A stretch of DNA of 64,000 bases from Clostridia bacterium (GTDB lineage: Bacteria; Bacillota; Clostridia; Oscillospirales; Acutalibacteraceae): NCBI GenBank assembly GCA_017516745.1, contig JAFXBF010000011.1, forward strand, positions 62,001 to 126,000, read 5' to 3'. The notes under the pieces are model-generated. The model saw only the letters and a program-made list of their open reading frames with translations, did not search any database and had not been told where the DNA came from. Of this stretch, positions 35,073-44,186 are shown in pieces. Each line of letters opens with the position of its first letter. Position 1 is the stretch's first letter. The position numbers were made by a program, and so were the translations under genes.

Positions 35073-35993
35073 ATGGAATTCAACCATAAGTCAGTTCTGT
35101 TTGACGAAACAATAGAAGCTCTCAACATAAAGCCCGATGGCGTAGTTGTCGACTGCACGGGCGGCGGAGGCGGCCACAGCGCTGCGGCACTTGAGCGGCT
35201 CGGCGAAAACGGCAGGCTTATCGTTATCGACCGTGACCCCGATGCAATAGCCGTTCTCACCAAACGCTTTGAAGGCGACAGCAGGGTAACAATAATCAAC
35301 GACAACTTCTTTAACATAAAAGATATTCTACAGTCACTTGACATAGACGGCGCCGATTCGATTATGGCTGACCTTGGTGTCAGCTCCTATCAGCTCGACG
35401 AAGCTCAAAGAGGTTTTTCGTTTCACCGTGATGCACCGCTTGATATGCGTATGAGCAAAAGCGGTACAAGTGCGGCAGATCTGGTAAACACACTTTCCGA
35501 AAACGAGCTTAAGAACATTCTCTACACCTTCGGCGAAGAAAAATTTGCTCCCCGTATTGCTCAGGCAATAGTCAGGGAGAGGGAGAAGGGCAGAATTGAA
35601 ACGACCCTTCAGCTTGCCGAAATAATCAAGGGTGCATATCCTGCCGCCGCAAGGCGAGACGGACACCCTGCTAAAAAAAGTTTTATGGCACTGCGCATTC
35701 AGGTCAACGGCGAACTCACAAATCTTGACCGTGCAGTTCACGATATGTTCCATTCGCTAAACGCAGGCGGCAGGTTGGCAATCATCACTTTCCATTCGCT
35801 TGAAGATAAAATTATCAAAAATGCCTTTTCCGACTTCACTGTTGGTTGCACCTGTCCGCCTGAATTTCCCGTGTGTGTCTGCGGTAAAAAGCCGCAGGGC
35901 AGAACACACAAGCCGAAAACGGCAACCAAACAGGAGCTTGAAGAAAACTCCAGAAGCCGCAGCGCAAAGCTGCGCACCATCGAAAAACTATAA
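35073..35993 (+). CDS. rsmH: 16S rRNA m4C1402 methyltransferase RsmH
   Basis: 306 aa. SAM-dependent methylation of C1402 in 16S rRNA. N-terminal HKSVLFDETIEAL (4-16), SAM-binding DCTGGGGGHSAAAL near 28-41, DLGVSSYQLDEAQRGFSF near 98-115, ALRIQVNGEL near 205-214, and the HSLEDKIIK motif near 242-250. Former name MraW. Standard position after mraZ. Confidence 0.97.
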   Translation: MEFNHKSVLFDETIEALNIKPDGVVVDCTGGGGGHSAAALERLGENGRLIVIDRDPDAIAVLTKRFEGDSRVTIINDNFFNIKDILQSLDIDGADSIMADLGVSSYQLDEAQRGFSFHRDAPLDMRMSKSGTSAADLVNTLSENELKNILYTFGEEKFAPRIAQAIVREREKGRIETTLQLAEIIKGAYPAAARRDGHPAKKSFMALRIQVNGELTNLDRAVHDMFHSLNAGGRLAIITFHSLEDKIIKNAFSDFTVGCTCPPEFPVCVCGKKPQGRTHKPKTATKQELEENSRSRSAKLRTIEKL

Positions 35994-36014
35994 TTACAAA
36001 CGGAGGACAAAGCC

Positions 36015-36470
36015 TTGGCTTATATGAACGAAAACATCGCTTACGATCTTGACAGATTCTCTTCCGCAGCCCCCAAAAAAGAAAAGACCGTACAGCAGCC
36101 GGCGGTCCGTCCGACGCTTGTCAAGCCCCAGCGCAAGACAGAGCAGGAAATTAAGGCTGAAAGACGCTTCAATCTCGGTAAGATTGCAAAGTTTATGGTT
36201 GTTGCTGCTGTTTGCTTTACCTTTATCGCTTCAAATATCAACTACAGAGTTCAGATTAACGAGCTCAACGGTGCGATTGTAAGCCTTGATAAGGAGCTAA
36301 ACGAGAAGAAGAGCGAAAACACACGCCTTAATATGGCTCTCAATTCAAAAATTTCCCTTGAGAATGTTCAGGATTATGCGGAAAACGTGCTCGGTATGGT
36401 TAAAAGGGAGCGTTACCAGATAATCTATTTCGACCTTGAAACAGGCAACGAAATAATCCCTGCGCAGTAA
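36015..36470 (+). CDS. ftsL: Cell division protein FtsL (septum initiator-like)
   Basis: 151 aa with a TTG start 8 nt after GGAGG. A basic cytoplasmic N-terminus (to about 55), one transmembrane helix (about 58-75), and a periplasmic-side coiled coil (INELNGAIVSLDKELNEKKSENTRLN, about 80-105) ending in a VLGMVKRERYQIIYFDL segment. FtsL forms the FtsL-DivIC-DivIB complex that activates septal synthases. Position between rsmH and the class B PBP supports the call. Confidence 0.9.
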   Translation: MAYMNENIAYDLDRFSSAAPKKEKTVQQPAVRPTLVKPQRKTEQEIKAERRFNLGKIAKFMVVAAVCFTFIASNINYRVQINELNGAIVSLDKELNEKKSENTRLNMALNSKISLENVQDYAENVLGMVKRERYQIIYFDLETGNEIIPAQ

Positions 36471-36480
36471 TAATATATTA

Positions 36481-36553
36481 AGGTTAAAAATAATAATATA
36501 TATAGTTACAACGACGGGAGTTAGTGTTTTCATAACTCTCGTCATTTTAACCT
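36481..36553 (+). other. Structured leader before spoVD
   Basis: Inner stem GACGGGAGTTA (36513-36523) with TAACTCTCGTC (36533-36543), one mismatch, and an outer stem AGGTTAAAAAT (36481-36491) with ATTTTAACCT (36544-36553). No T run follows, so it is not an obvious terminator; it may modulate expression between ftsL and spoVD. Confidence 0.5.
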
Positions 36554-36575
36554 AAAAGAGAAGGAGAATGTTCGC

Positions 36576-38846
36576 ATGGCCTCAAAGCCGTCAAAACTTA
36601 TGATTAAAAGAGCAGGTATACTTCTGGCTCTTGTGCTTGTTCTCGGTTTCGGAACAGGTATGGTGCGCCTTGCAAAGCTTCAGCTTATTGACGGCGAGGA
36701 GTACAGACAGAAGGCGGAGCTTCAGCAGCTTGGCGACAGCTCCGTTCAGGCACTTCGAGGCACTATTTATGACTGCAACGGCAGAATTCTTGCACAGAGT
36801 GCCACAGCGTGGAAGGTGTTCATTGACCCGTCAAACATCAAGGTAAATGAAAAAGACAAGACGGAGGACGAAATCAAGGCTGAACTTGAAGCCAAAAGAC
36901 GCCTTGTTTCAAACGGCCTTGCCGAAATTCTCGGCGTAGAGGCTGAAAGCATTTACGAAAAATCCCTGAAATCCACAAGCGGATACCAGAAAATCAAGGG
37001 TGAGGTTGAGCTCGAATCCAAAAACCGTGTCAGCGAGTTTATTTCCGAAAACGAGCTTTACGACTGTATCGGCATCGAGCCCGACACAAAGCGCTACTAC
37101 CCCTACAATTCACTTGCTTCAACAATTATCGGCTTTACGGGTACGGACGATGTCGGCATCGAAGGCCTTGAATACAAGTACGATAACGTTCTTACCGGTA
37201 TTCCGGGCAGAGTTATCACCGCCAAAAACGGTACGCTCGGCAGTATGCCTATTGAATACACTGCAAGCTATGCCGCACAGCAGGGCACAAGCCTTGTACT
37301 GACCATTGACGAAACAATACAGAGCCTGCTTGAAGCAGAGCTTGAAAAAGCATACGAGAGTGCAAACGCCAACGCCGCCTACGGACTTGTTATGGATGTT
37401 GAAACGGGTGCAATTCTTGCTATGTCCAACCAGCCCGACTACGACCTCAACCAGCCCTACACAATTCTCAGCGAGACGGTCAATACCGAAATAGAAGCTA
37501 TTGAAGATCCGACTGCAAAGAACGAGGCTGTTTCAATTGCCCGTCAGGCACAGTGGAGAAACAGAACAATAAGTGACACCTATGAGCCGGGCTCGGTTTT
37601 CAAGGTTATCACACTTGCTGCCGCTCTTGAAGAGGGTGTTGCAACAAAGGATATGTCTTATACCTGTGTCGGCGGTATTCAGGTTGCCAACAACTACATC
37701 AAGTGCCACAAGCACGAGGGTCACGGCAGACAGAATCTCCAGATGGCTCTTATGAATTCCTGCAACCCGTTCTTTATCACCGTCGGTCAGAAGCTCGGCG
37801 TTGAAAAGTTCTGCGAATACTTCGAGGCCTTCGGCTTTACCGAAACCACGGGTATCGACCTTTCGGGTGAGGCTGTGCCCAAGGCAGGCGTAACCTACCA
37901 CACGCAGGAAAAAATGGGTATATCACAGCTTTCGAGCTGTTCCTTCGGTCAGACCTTCCAGATAAGTCCCATGCAGATGATTACAGCCATTGCCGCAATT
38001 GCAAACGGCGGCAAGCTGATGAAGCCCTACATAGTCGCTAAACAGCTCGACGGTGAGGGCAACGTAATAAAGGAAACCCAGCCTACTGTCAAGCGTCAGG
38101 TTGTTTCCGAATCAACGGCACGAACCGTTCTTGATATGATGGAAGCGGTTGTCAGCGCAGGTACGGGTAAGAATGCCTATGTTGCAGGCTTCCACGTTGC
38201 AGGTAAAACAGGTACCTCGCAGAAAATCGGTGCCGCCAACAACCAGTATGTTGCTTCCTTCTCCTGTGTTGCACCCGGTGATGACCCCAAGGTAGCAATT
38301 CTTATTACAATAGATGAGCCTGTCGGACAGATTAACGGCGGTCAGATTGCCGCTCCCGTTGCGGCAGCCCTCGTTGAAGAGGTTATGACTTACTTAAGCG
38401 TTGAGCCCGAATATACCGAAGAAGAGCAGACTCTTATTGATGTTGCCGCCCCTGCGGTTACGGGCAGAACCGTTGAAGATGCAAAGCAGATTGCTGACGA
38501 CCAGAACCTTAAGGTAAGAGTAATCGGCAACGGCGACAATGTTGTAAAGCAGATTCCCGCCTTCGGCCAGACTATGCCGAGAAACGGCGTAGTAATACTC
38601 TATACCGACGACAGAGCAGAGGAAATGACCACCGTGCCCGAGTTTGCAGGTATGAGCCTTTCAATGGCAAGGCGAAGCGCAAACGACTTAGGCTTAAACC
38701 TCAAAATTTCGGGCAACGCCTTCTCAGGCTCCGATATTCTTGCTTACAGTCAGGATACGGCTAAAGATACCGAAGTGCCGTACGGCTCGGTTGTGACGGT
38801 TTATTTCAAATCGTATTCGGGCGTTTCCGATTCAATATACGGATAA
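36576..38846 (+). CDS. spoVD: Class B penicillin-binding protein with PASTA domains, SpoVD/FtsI type
   Basis: 756 aa. Septal or spore-cortex transpeptidase anchored by an N-terminal helix (about 10-30). Dimerisation domain (to about 200), transpeptidase domain with SVFK at Ser340-Lys343, MNSCNPF near 392, and KTGT at 544-547. The C-terminus has two PASTA domains (about 620-685 and 690-750), which fits clostridial SpoVD/PBP2 enzymes. It is the only class B PBP in the cluster, so it may serve vegetative division as well as sporulation. Confidence 0.93.
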   Translation: MASKPSKLMIKRAGILLALVLVLGFGTGMVRLAKLQLIDGEEYRQKAELQQLGDSSVQALRGTIYDCNGRILAQSATAWKVFIDPSNIKVNEKDKTEDEIKAELEAKRRLVSNGLAEILGVEAESIYEKSLKSTSGYQKIKGEVELESKNRVSEFISENELYDCIGIEPDTKRYYPYNSLASTIIGFTGTDDVGIEGLEYKYDNVLTGIPGRVITAKNGTLGSMPIEYTASYAAQQGTSLVLTIDETIQSLLEAELEKAYESANANAAYGLVMDVETGAILAMSNQPDYDLNQPYTILSETVNTEIEAIEDPTAKNEAVSIARQAQWRNRTISDTYEPGSVFKVITLAAALEEGVATKDMSYTCVGGIQVANNYIKCHKHEGHGRQNLQMALMNSCNPFFITVGQKLGVEKFCEYFEAFGFTETTGIDLSGEAVPKAGVTYHTQEKMGISQLSSCSFGQTFQISPMQMITAIAAIANGGKLMKPYIVAKQLDGEGNVIKETQPTVKRQVVSESTARTVLDMMEAVVSAGTGKNAYVAGFHVAGKTGTSQKIGAANNQYVASFSCVAPGDDPKVAILITIDEPVGQINGGQIAAPVAAALVEEVMTYLSVEPEYTEEEQTLIDVAAPAVTGRTVEDAKQIADDQNLKVRVIGNGDNVVKQIPAFGQTMPRNGVVILYTDDRAEEMTTVPEFAGMSLSMARRSANDLGLNLKISGNAFSGSDILAYSQDTAKDTEVPYGSVVTVYFKSYSGVSDSIYG

Positions 38847-38878
38847 TTCCGATAATTATTTAAAAGAGGAAAAAGTAA

Positions 38879-40312
38879 ATGAAATTATTTCAACTTCTGG
38901 AGGGTGCAGGCTACGGCTTGGGCGGTATAAAGGACGCCGATGTAACGCTTGTCACCGAGGATTCACGCAAGGTGTGCGAGGGCAGCGTATTTGTCTGCGT
39001 AAAGGGCGCACGCTTTGACGGACATGATGCGGCAGCCGATGCCGTAAAAAAGGGTGCTGTGCTCATTGTTGCACAGCACGACACGGGCTGTGAAAACCAG
39101 TTAATAGTTGAAGACACAAGAGAAGCGTTTTCGCTTCTCTCTGCGTCGTTTTTCTCAAACCCTGCACGCAAGCTCCGCCTTGTGGGTGTAACGGGTACAA
39201 ACGGCAAAACCACAACCTGCTTCCTGCTTAAAGCGATTTTTGAAAGCTTAGGTCATAAGACGGGTCTTGTCGGTACTGTCAAGAATATGGTAGGCGACAA
39301 GGAATATCCTGCTCACCTTACAACACCCGACCCGTTTGAGCTCAATTCACTTTTTGCCCAAATGGTTGAACAGGGCTGTGAATTCTGCGTTATGGAGGTT
39401 TCTTCGCAGGCGCTTGCACAGCAGCGTGTTGCAGGCCTGCACTACGAAAGCGCAATTTTCACCAACCTCACGCAGGATCATCTCGACTACCACGGCAATT
39501 TTGAAAACTACATTGCCGCAAAGCACAAGCTCTTTGAAATGTGTGACACCGCCGTTATCAACTGCGACGATGAAGCACACACAGCAATGGTAGAGGGCAC
39601 CGATTGCCGTAAGGTGACGTATTCCGTTATGAGCGACAATGCGGATTATACGGCAAAGAACGCCGAGTACAAAACAAGCGGCGTTTCCTATATTCTTGTC
39701 GGCTTCGGCAGGCTTGAACGCATAAAGCTGCGTATTCCCGGCGGCTTTACCGTTTACAACTCAATGGGTGCGGCCGTCTGTGCTGTTGAACTCGGCCTGC
39801 CTATGGACTCCGTTGCCAAAGCACTCGGCGAAGCTGTAGGCGTGCCCGGCAGAATAGAGGTTGTTCCCACCGATACAGACTATACCGTTATTATCGACTA
39901 TGCCCATTCTCCCGATGGACTGCAGAATATTCTTGCCGCACTTCGTAAAATTGCCGAAGCAAGAGTTATAACCGTTTTCGGCTGCGGCGGCGACAGAGAT
40001 AAAACCAAGCGTCCGCAGATGGGTAAAATTGCCGCAGATATGTCCGATTTTGTAATCATCACCTCCGATAATCCCCGTACCGAAGATCCGCAGACAATAG
40101 TCAACGAGATTGCCGAGGGTACAAAGGGTGCAAAAATTCCCGTTGTTACAATTACGGACAGAACTCAGGCTATCGAGTTTGCGCTCAATGAAGCAAACGA
40201 AAATGACATCGTGCTTCTTGCAGGTAAGGGACACGAAACCTACCAGATTATCGGTACCGAAAAGAAACACTACGACGAGCGTGAGGTCGTTCGTGACCTG
40301 CTCAATAAATAA
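38879..40312 (+). CDS. murE: UDP-MurNAc-L-Ala-D-Glu:meso-diaminopimelate ligase
   Basis: 477 aa. ATP-dependent addition of the third amino acid to the peptidoglycan precursor. ATP loop VTGTNGKTTT near 104-113, FTNLTQDHLDYHG near 193-205, and DNPRTEDPQ near 398-406; the DNPR motif marks the diaminopimelate-adding type rather than the lysine type, so this organism likely has meso-DAP peptidoglycan. C-terminal GKGHETYQ near 447. Standard place between spoVD and murF. Confidence 0.97.
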   Translation: MKLFQLLEGAGYGLGGIKDADVTLVTEDSRKVCEGSVFVCVKGARFDGHDAAADAVKKGAVLIVAQHDTGCENQLIVEDTREAFSLLSASFFSNPARKLRLVGVTGTNGKTTTCFLLKAIFESLGHKTGLVGTVKNMVGDKEYPAHLTTPDPFELNSLFAQMVEQGCEFCVMEVSSQALAQQRVAGLHYESAIFTNLTQDHLDYHGNFENYIAAKHKLFEMCDTAVINCDDEAHTAMVEGTDCRKVTYSVMSDNADYTAKNAEYKTSGVSYILVGFGRLERIKLRIPGGFTVYNSMGAAVCAVELGLPMDSVAKALGEAVGVPGRIEVVPTDTDYTVIIDYAHSPDGLQNILAALRKIAEARVITVFGCGGDRDKTKRPQMGKIAADMSDFVIITSDNPRTEDPQTIVNEIAEGTKGAKIPVVTITDRTQAIEFALNEANENDIVLLAGKGHETYQIIGTEKKHYDEREVVRDLLNK

Positions 40313-40329
40313 ATCCGGAGGTGCGGTGA

Positions 40330-41676
40330 ATGATACCGCTTAGACTTAAAGAAATAGCCGCCGCATTGGGTACAACCTGCCGTGAGGATGCGGAGATATT
40401 AAGCATCTGCACAGACTCCCGTAAAATCACAAGGGGCTGTCTTTTCATTGCCCTTGTCGGCGAACGCTTTGACGGACACAGCTTTGTTGCCTCTGCCTTT
40501 GAGCAGGGCGCTGCTGCGGCTGTATGCTCAAAGCCCGTTGAAACGAACGGTGAAGTTCTGCTTGTAAAGAATACCGGCAAGGCGTTTATGCTTCTTGCCG
40601 CTTACTACCGTTCGCTTTTCTCAATTCCCGTTGCAGCTATTACGGGCAGTGTAGGCAAGACCACAACCAAGGAAATGGTCTATGCCGTTCTGTCCGAAAA
40701 ATATAATACATTAAAGAACGAGGGCAACCTCAATAACGAAATCGGTCTGCCGACAACCGTGTTCCGTATGAATGCGGATTATGAGGCGGCTATACTTGAA
40801 ATGGGTATGAGCGCCTTCGGCGAAATTTCACGCCTTTCCAAGGTTGCACAGCCGAGCATAGGCGTAATAAGCAAAATCGGCGTTTCCCATATTGAGCACC
40901 TCGGCTCAAGAGAGGGCATACTCAAGGCTAAGCTTGAAATTCTCGACGGCCTTAAGCCCGGTGCACCGCTTGTCGTAAACGGTGATGATGATTTGCTCTC
41001 AACCGTTGAGCTTGCTGACCGCAAGGTCATAAAATTCGGCATTGAAAACACTGCCTGCGACTATGTTGCAAAGGATATTGAGCAGGGTGAAAAGGAAACC
41101 ACCTTTACAGTGTCTTTCGGTGGCAAGGTTCAGACCGTTACAATCCCTACAGTGGGTATTCACAACGTTTACAACGCTCTTTCTGCTTTTGCCGTGGGCA
41201 TTTATCTCGGCGTAGCTCCCGAAAAGGCGGCTGAGGGTCTTTCAAAATACGTAACCTCGGGTATGCGCCAGCGCGTGAGCGATTTTAATGGTATTACCGT
41301 TGTTGAGGACTGCTACAACGCAAGCCCCGATTCAATGCGTGCGGCTGTTGAAGTGCTCAGGGGTTTGAACGCAAAAACAAAGGCGCTCGTTTTCGGCGAT
41401 ATGCTGGAGCTCGGTGAAATATCTGCCGATGCTCACAGGGAAATCGGCGTGCTTGCCGCCCGAAAGGGCATTGACCGCCTTTATACTTACGGCGAAATGG
41501 CAGCCCTTGCCGCAGAAAGCGCAAGGGAAAACGGCATAGCCTTTGCCAAAAGCTTTGACGATAAAAACGCACTTGCCGCTGAATTGAAAAAAGAACTCTC
41601 TGCAGGTGATGCTGTTCTTTTCAAAGCAAGCAGGGGAATGAAATTAGAGGAAGTAATAACAGCTTTTAAAGAATAA
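40330..41676 (+). CDS. murF: UDP-MurNAc-tripeptide:D-Ala-D-Ala ligase
   Basis: 448 aa. Adds D-Ala-D-Ala to the UDP-MurNAc-tripeptide in the cytoplasm. ATP loop ITGSVGKTTTKEM near 103-115, NEGNLNNEIGLP near 133-144, EMGMS near 157, and DCYNASPDSMRAA near 327-339. The start is 17 bp after murE, preceded by CCGGAGG. Confidence 0.97.
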   Translation: MIPLRLKEIAAALGTTCREDAEILSICTDSRKITRGCLFIALVGERFDGHSFVASAFEQGAAAAVCSKPVETNGEVLLVKNTGKAFMLLAAYYRSLFSIPVAAITGSVGKTTTKEMVYAVLSEKYNTLKNEGNLNNEIGLPTTVFRMNADYEAAILEMGMSAFGEISRLSKVAQPSIGVISKIGVSHIEHLGSREGILKAKLEILDGLKPGAPLVVNGDDDLLSTVELADRKVIKFGIENTACDYVAKDIEQGEKETTFTVSFGGKVQTVTIPTVGIHNVYNALSAFAVGIYLGVAPEKAAEGLSKYVTSGMRQRVSDFNGITVVEDCYNASPDSMRAAVEVLRGLNAKTKALVFGDMLELGEISADAHREIGVLAARKGIDRLYTYGEMAALAAESARENGIAFAKSFDDKNALAAELKKELSAGDAVLFKASRGMKLEEVITAFKE

Positions 41677-41700
41677 ATTACTTTCGGAGGCTTTCGCTTT

Positions 41701-42723
41701 ATGAATACATTTTTTGCCCTTGGTCTCGGTGCGCTTTTAGGCTTCGGTGTTACCGCCTTACTCGGATTTATTATGATTCCGTGGCTTCGCAGACTCAAAT
41801 TCGGGCAGACTATTCTTGAAATAGGTCCTGCGTGGCACAAAAGCAAGCAGGGCACACCCACAATGGGCGGTCTGATTTTTATTGCAGGTACGCTTCTGTC
41901 GCTTCTTGTTGTGCTTGTTTCGGACAGAATTATGGGCGGCGATATTGTCCTGGGTGACAATCTTGTGCGGTCGTCTATGTACACAAAGCTCTTTGCAGGT
42001 ATCTTTATGTCGCTGACACTCGGCCTTATAGGCTTCGTGGACGATTACATCAAGGTTGTCAAAAAACGCAACCTCGGTCTTACCGTCAGGCAGAAAACAT
42101 TTATGCAGCTTCTTGCGATAATTGCCTACCTCGGCAGTTTAAAGCTTGCAGGGTGTTCGTATATGTATATTCCGTTTTACGGTGTAACGGGCGACCTCGG
42201 AATATTCTTCTTCCTTTTCGGCATCTGCCTGATTTACGGTGCAACAAACGCCGTAAACTTTACCGATGGAATAGACGGGCTTTGCTCTTCGGTTACTCTC
42301 ACCTCTGCCACAGCGATGATTGTAATTGCCTTTATGCGCAACAATCTCGGTGCAGGTCTGCTCGCCGCCTGCCTTGCAGGTGCCTGCGCAGGCTTCCTCG
42401 TGTGGAACTGGAATCCTGCAAAGGTGTTTATGGGTGACACGGGCTCAATGTTCCTTGGCGGAATGATAGTTGCCCTTGCCTATGCGGTGGACTGTCCGTT
42501 GATTCTTCTGCCTGTCGGCATAATTTACTTTATCGAAGGCCTTTCCGATGTTCTTCAGATAGGCTATTTCAAGCTCACCCACGGCAAACGCATTTTCAAA
42601 ATGGCACCTATTCACCACCATTTTGAAATGAGCGGCTGGGGTGAAAAGAAAATCGTTCTTGTTTTTTCAACTGTGAACATTATCGGCTGTGCTTTGGGTG
42701 CAGCAATCATATATTACGGCTGA
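41701..42723 (+). CDS. mraY: Phospho-N-acetylmuramoyl-pentapeptide transferase
   Basis: 340-aa, ten-helix membrane enzyme forming lipid I from UDP-MurNAc-pentapeptide and undecaprenyl phosphate. Signature loops: KQGTPTMGGL near 50-59, FVDDYIKVVKKRNLGL near 112-127 (paired Asp), TDGIDGL near 188-194, and APIHHHFE near 302-309. The next cluster gene would normally be murD; here a non-coding repeat follows instead and then ftsW. Confidence 0.97.
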   Translation: MNTFFALGLGALLGFGVTALLGFIMIPWLRRLKFGQTILEIGPAWHKSKQGTPTMGGLIFIAGTLLSLLVVLVSDRIMGGDIVLGDNLVRSSMYTKLFAGIFMSLTLGLIGFVDDYIKVVKKRNLGLTVRQKTFMQLLAIIAYLGSLKLAGCSYMYIPFYGVTGDLGIFFFLFGICLIYGATNAVNFTDGIDGLCSSVTLTSATAMIVIAFMRNNLGAGLLAACLAGACAGFLVWNWNPAKVFMGDTGSMFLGGMIVALAYAVDCPLILLPVGIIYFIEGLSDVLQIGYFKLTHGKRIFKMAPIHHHFEMSGWGEKKIVLVFSTVNIIGCALGAAIIYYG

Positions 42724-42732
42724 GAAGCCTAT

Positions 42733-43004
42733 GGGTGTCGAGTATAATCCAAACTCGCCCAAAAGCGTGAATTTTTGCGGCTTTTCGGCGTTTCGGATTT
42801 GAAAGGCGACAGCCTGTCGGCATCCTCAACATCCAAAAATCCATCAAAAATTCGCACTTTTGGGTCGCAGATTTTTTGCAAAGCGGATTTTTGGCATATC
42901 AAGGCACAAAACGCAGTAAATCCTGACGGATTTACGAGTATTTTAACGATGAGATGGCGGAAATCCGCCCCGCAAAAAACGGGTTCGGATTATACTCGCC
43001 ACCC
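42733..43004 (+). repeat. Structured intergenic repeat element, copy 2 (at the usual murD position)
   Basis: 272-bp relative of 1966-2243 in the same orientation as the surrounding genes. Its ends are inverted repeats of their own (42733-42756 against about 42981-43004), different in sequence from copy 1 but again self-complementary. Internal hairpin GTAAATCC-TGAC-GGATTTAC near 42917-42936 and stem CCAAAAATCC with GGATTTTTGG. It ends 14 bp before the TTG start of ftsW, right at its ribosome site, so folding could affect ftsW translation. Confidence 0.8.
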
Positions 43005-43018
43005 TGGGGGGTATTGCT

Positions 43019-44167
43019 TTGGAAAAGAAAAACAGCGTTTTCGCACGCTTTGAAAAATATTTTGCAAAGGGGAACTTTGATGTAACCTTTCTGCTTATAG
43101 TTCTTGCGTTGCTGATTACGGGTCTTGTTATGCTCTTTTCGGCAGGCTACTCCTACGCCTACTATAAGTACGACAACAGCCTTCATTTCATCGTGCGCCA
43201 GGGCATATTTGCCGCAATCGGTGTTACGGCTATGCTGTTTATATCCAAAATCAACTACAACTATTTCCGCTGGTTTGCCATTATAGGTATGGGCATATCG
43301 CTGTTTCTGCTGCTCATAGTCTTTGTGCTTCCGCAGTGGAAGCCGGGCTTCTACCGTTGGATTGCTATAGGCAGCTTTACCTTTCAGCCGTCGGAAATAG
43401 CTAAAATCGCAATAGTGCTTTTCTATGCCTGGGCGTGTGAAAAGTGGGAAAAGGAAATCAAAAAGGACTGGAAATACGCTTTGTATTTCGGTGCTGTGGC
43501 AATTGTGTTTGCCGGTCTTGTTGCTCTTGAAAACCACCTTTCGGGTGCTATTCTCATGGCGGCAATTTCCGTTGCAATGCTCTACCTCGGCGGCTTCAAC
43601 AAGTGGTGGTTTATATTCGGTGTCGGTGCCGTTCTGGCCTTGATTATATTCTTTGTCGCCAATCCCGATTTGCTCAAGGAATATGCAGGCGAAAGAATTG
43701 TCGCCTGGCTCGATAAGGATTACGACCCGAGGGGTGCACGCTGGCAGACCAACCAGTCACTCAACGCTATAGGCTCAGGCGGTTTCCTCGGACAGGGTCT
43801 GGGTGAGTCCAAGCAGAAGCATCTCTATGTTTCCGAGCCTCAGAACGACTTTATTTTCGCCATCGTCTGCGAGGAGCTCGGATTTGTAGGTGCAACGGCA
43901 ATTATCGTGCTCTTTGCCCTTCTTGTGTGGAGAGGCTTCGTTGTTGCAATGAACTGCCGCAGCAAATTCGGTGCGCTCCTTTCAATGGGCATAGTTTTCC
44001 AGGTCGGTATCCAGACCATTCTCAATATCCTCGTTGTTACCGATACCATTCCCAACACGGGTATTTCGCTTCCGTTTTTCAGCTACGGCGGTACATCGCT
44101 TGTTATGCTGCTTGCGGAAATGGGTATGGTGCTTTCGGTTTCAAGGGCATCCAACTTGAAAAAATAA
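43019..44167 (+). CDS. ftsW: SEDS peptidoglycan polymerase FtsW/SpoVE
   Basis: 382 aa, about ten transmembrane helices. Lipid II glycosyltransferase that works with the class B PBP at the septum. RWIAIGSFTFQPSEIAKIAIV near 117-137, the long extracellular loop WQTNQSLNAIGSGGFLGQGLG near 242-262, and PQNDFIFAIVCEELGFVG near 274-291. TTG start after GGGGGGT. Follows the repeat element rather than murD. Confidence 0.95.
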   Translation: MEKKNSVFARFEKYFAKGNFDVTFLLIVLALLITGLVMLFSAGYSYAYYKYDNSLHFIVRQGIFAAIGVTAMLFISKINYNYFRWFAIIGMGISLFLLLIVFVLPQWKPGFYRWIAIGSFTFQPSEIAKIAIVLFYAWACEKWEKEIKKDWKYALYFGAVAIVFAGLVALENHLSGAILMAAISVAMLYLGGFNKWWFIFGVGAVLALIIFFVANPDLLKEYAGERIVAWLDKDYDPRGARWQTNQSLNAIGSGGFLGQGLGESKQKHLYVSEPQNDFIFAIVCEELGFVGATAIIVLFALLVWRGFVVAMNCRSKFGALLSMGIVFQVGIQTILNILVVTDTIPNTGISLPFFSYGGTSLVMLLAEMGMVLSVSRASNLKK

Positions 44168-44186
44168 CTTTAAGGTGATGATATAA

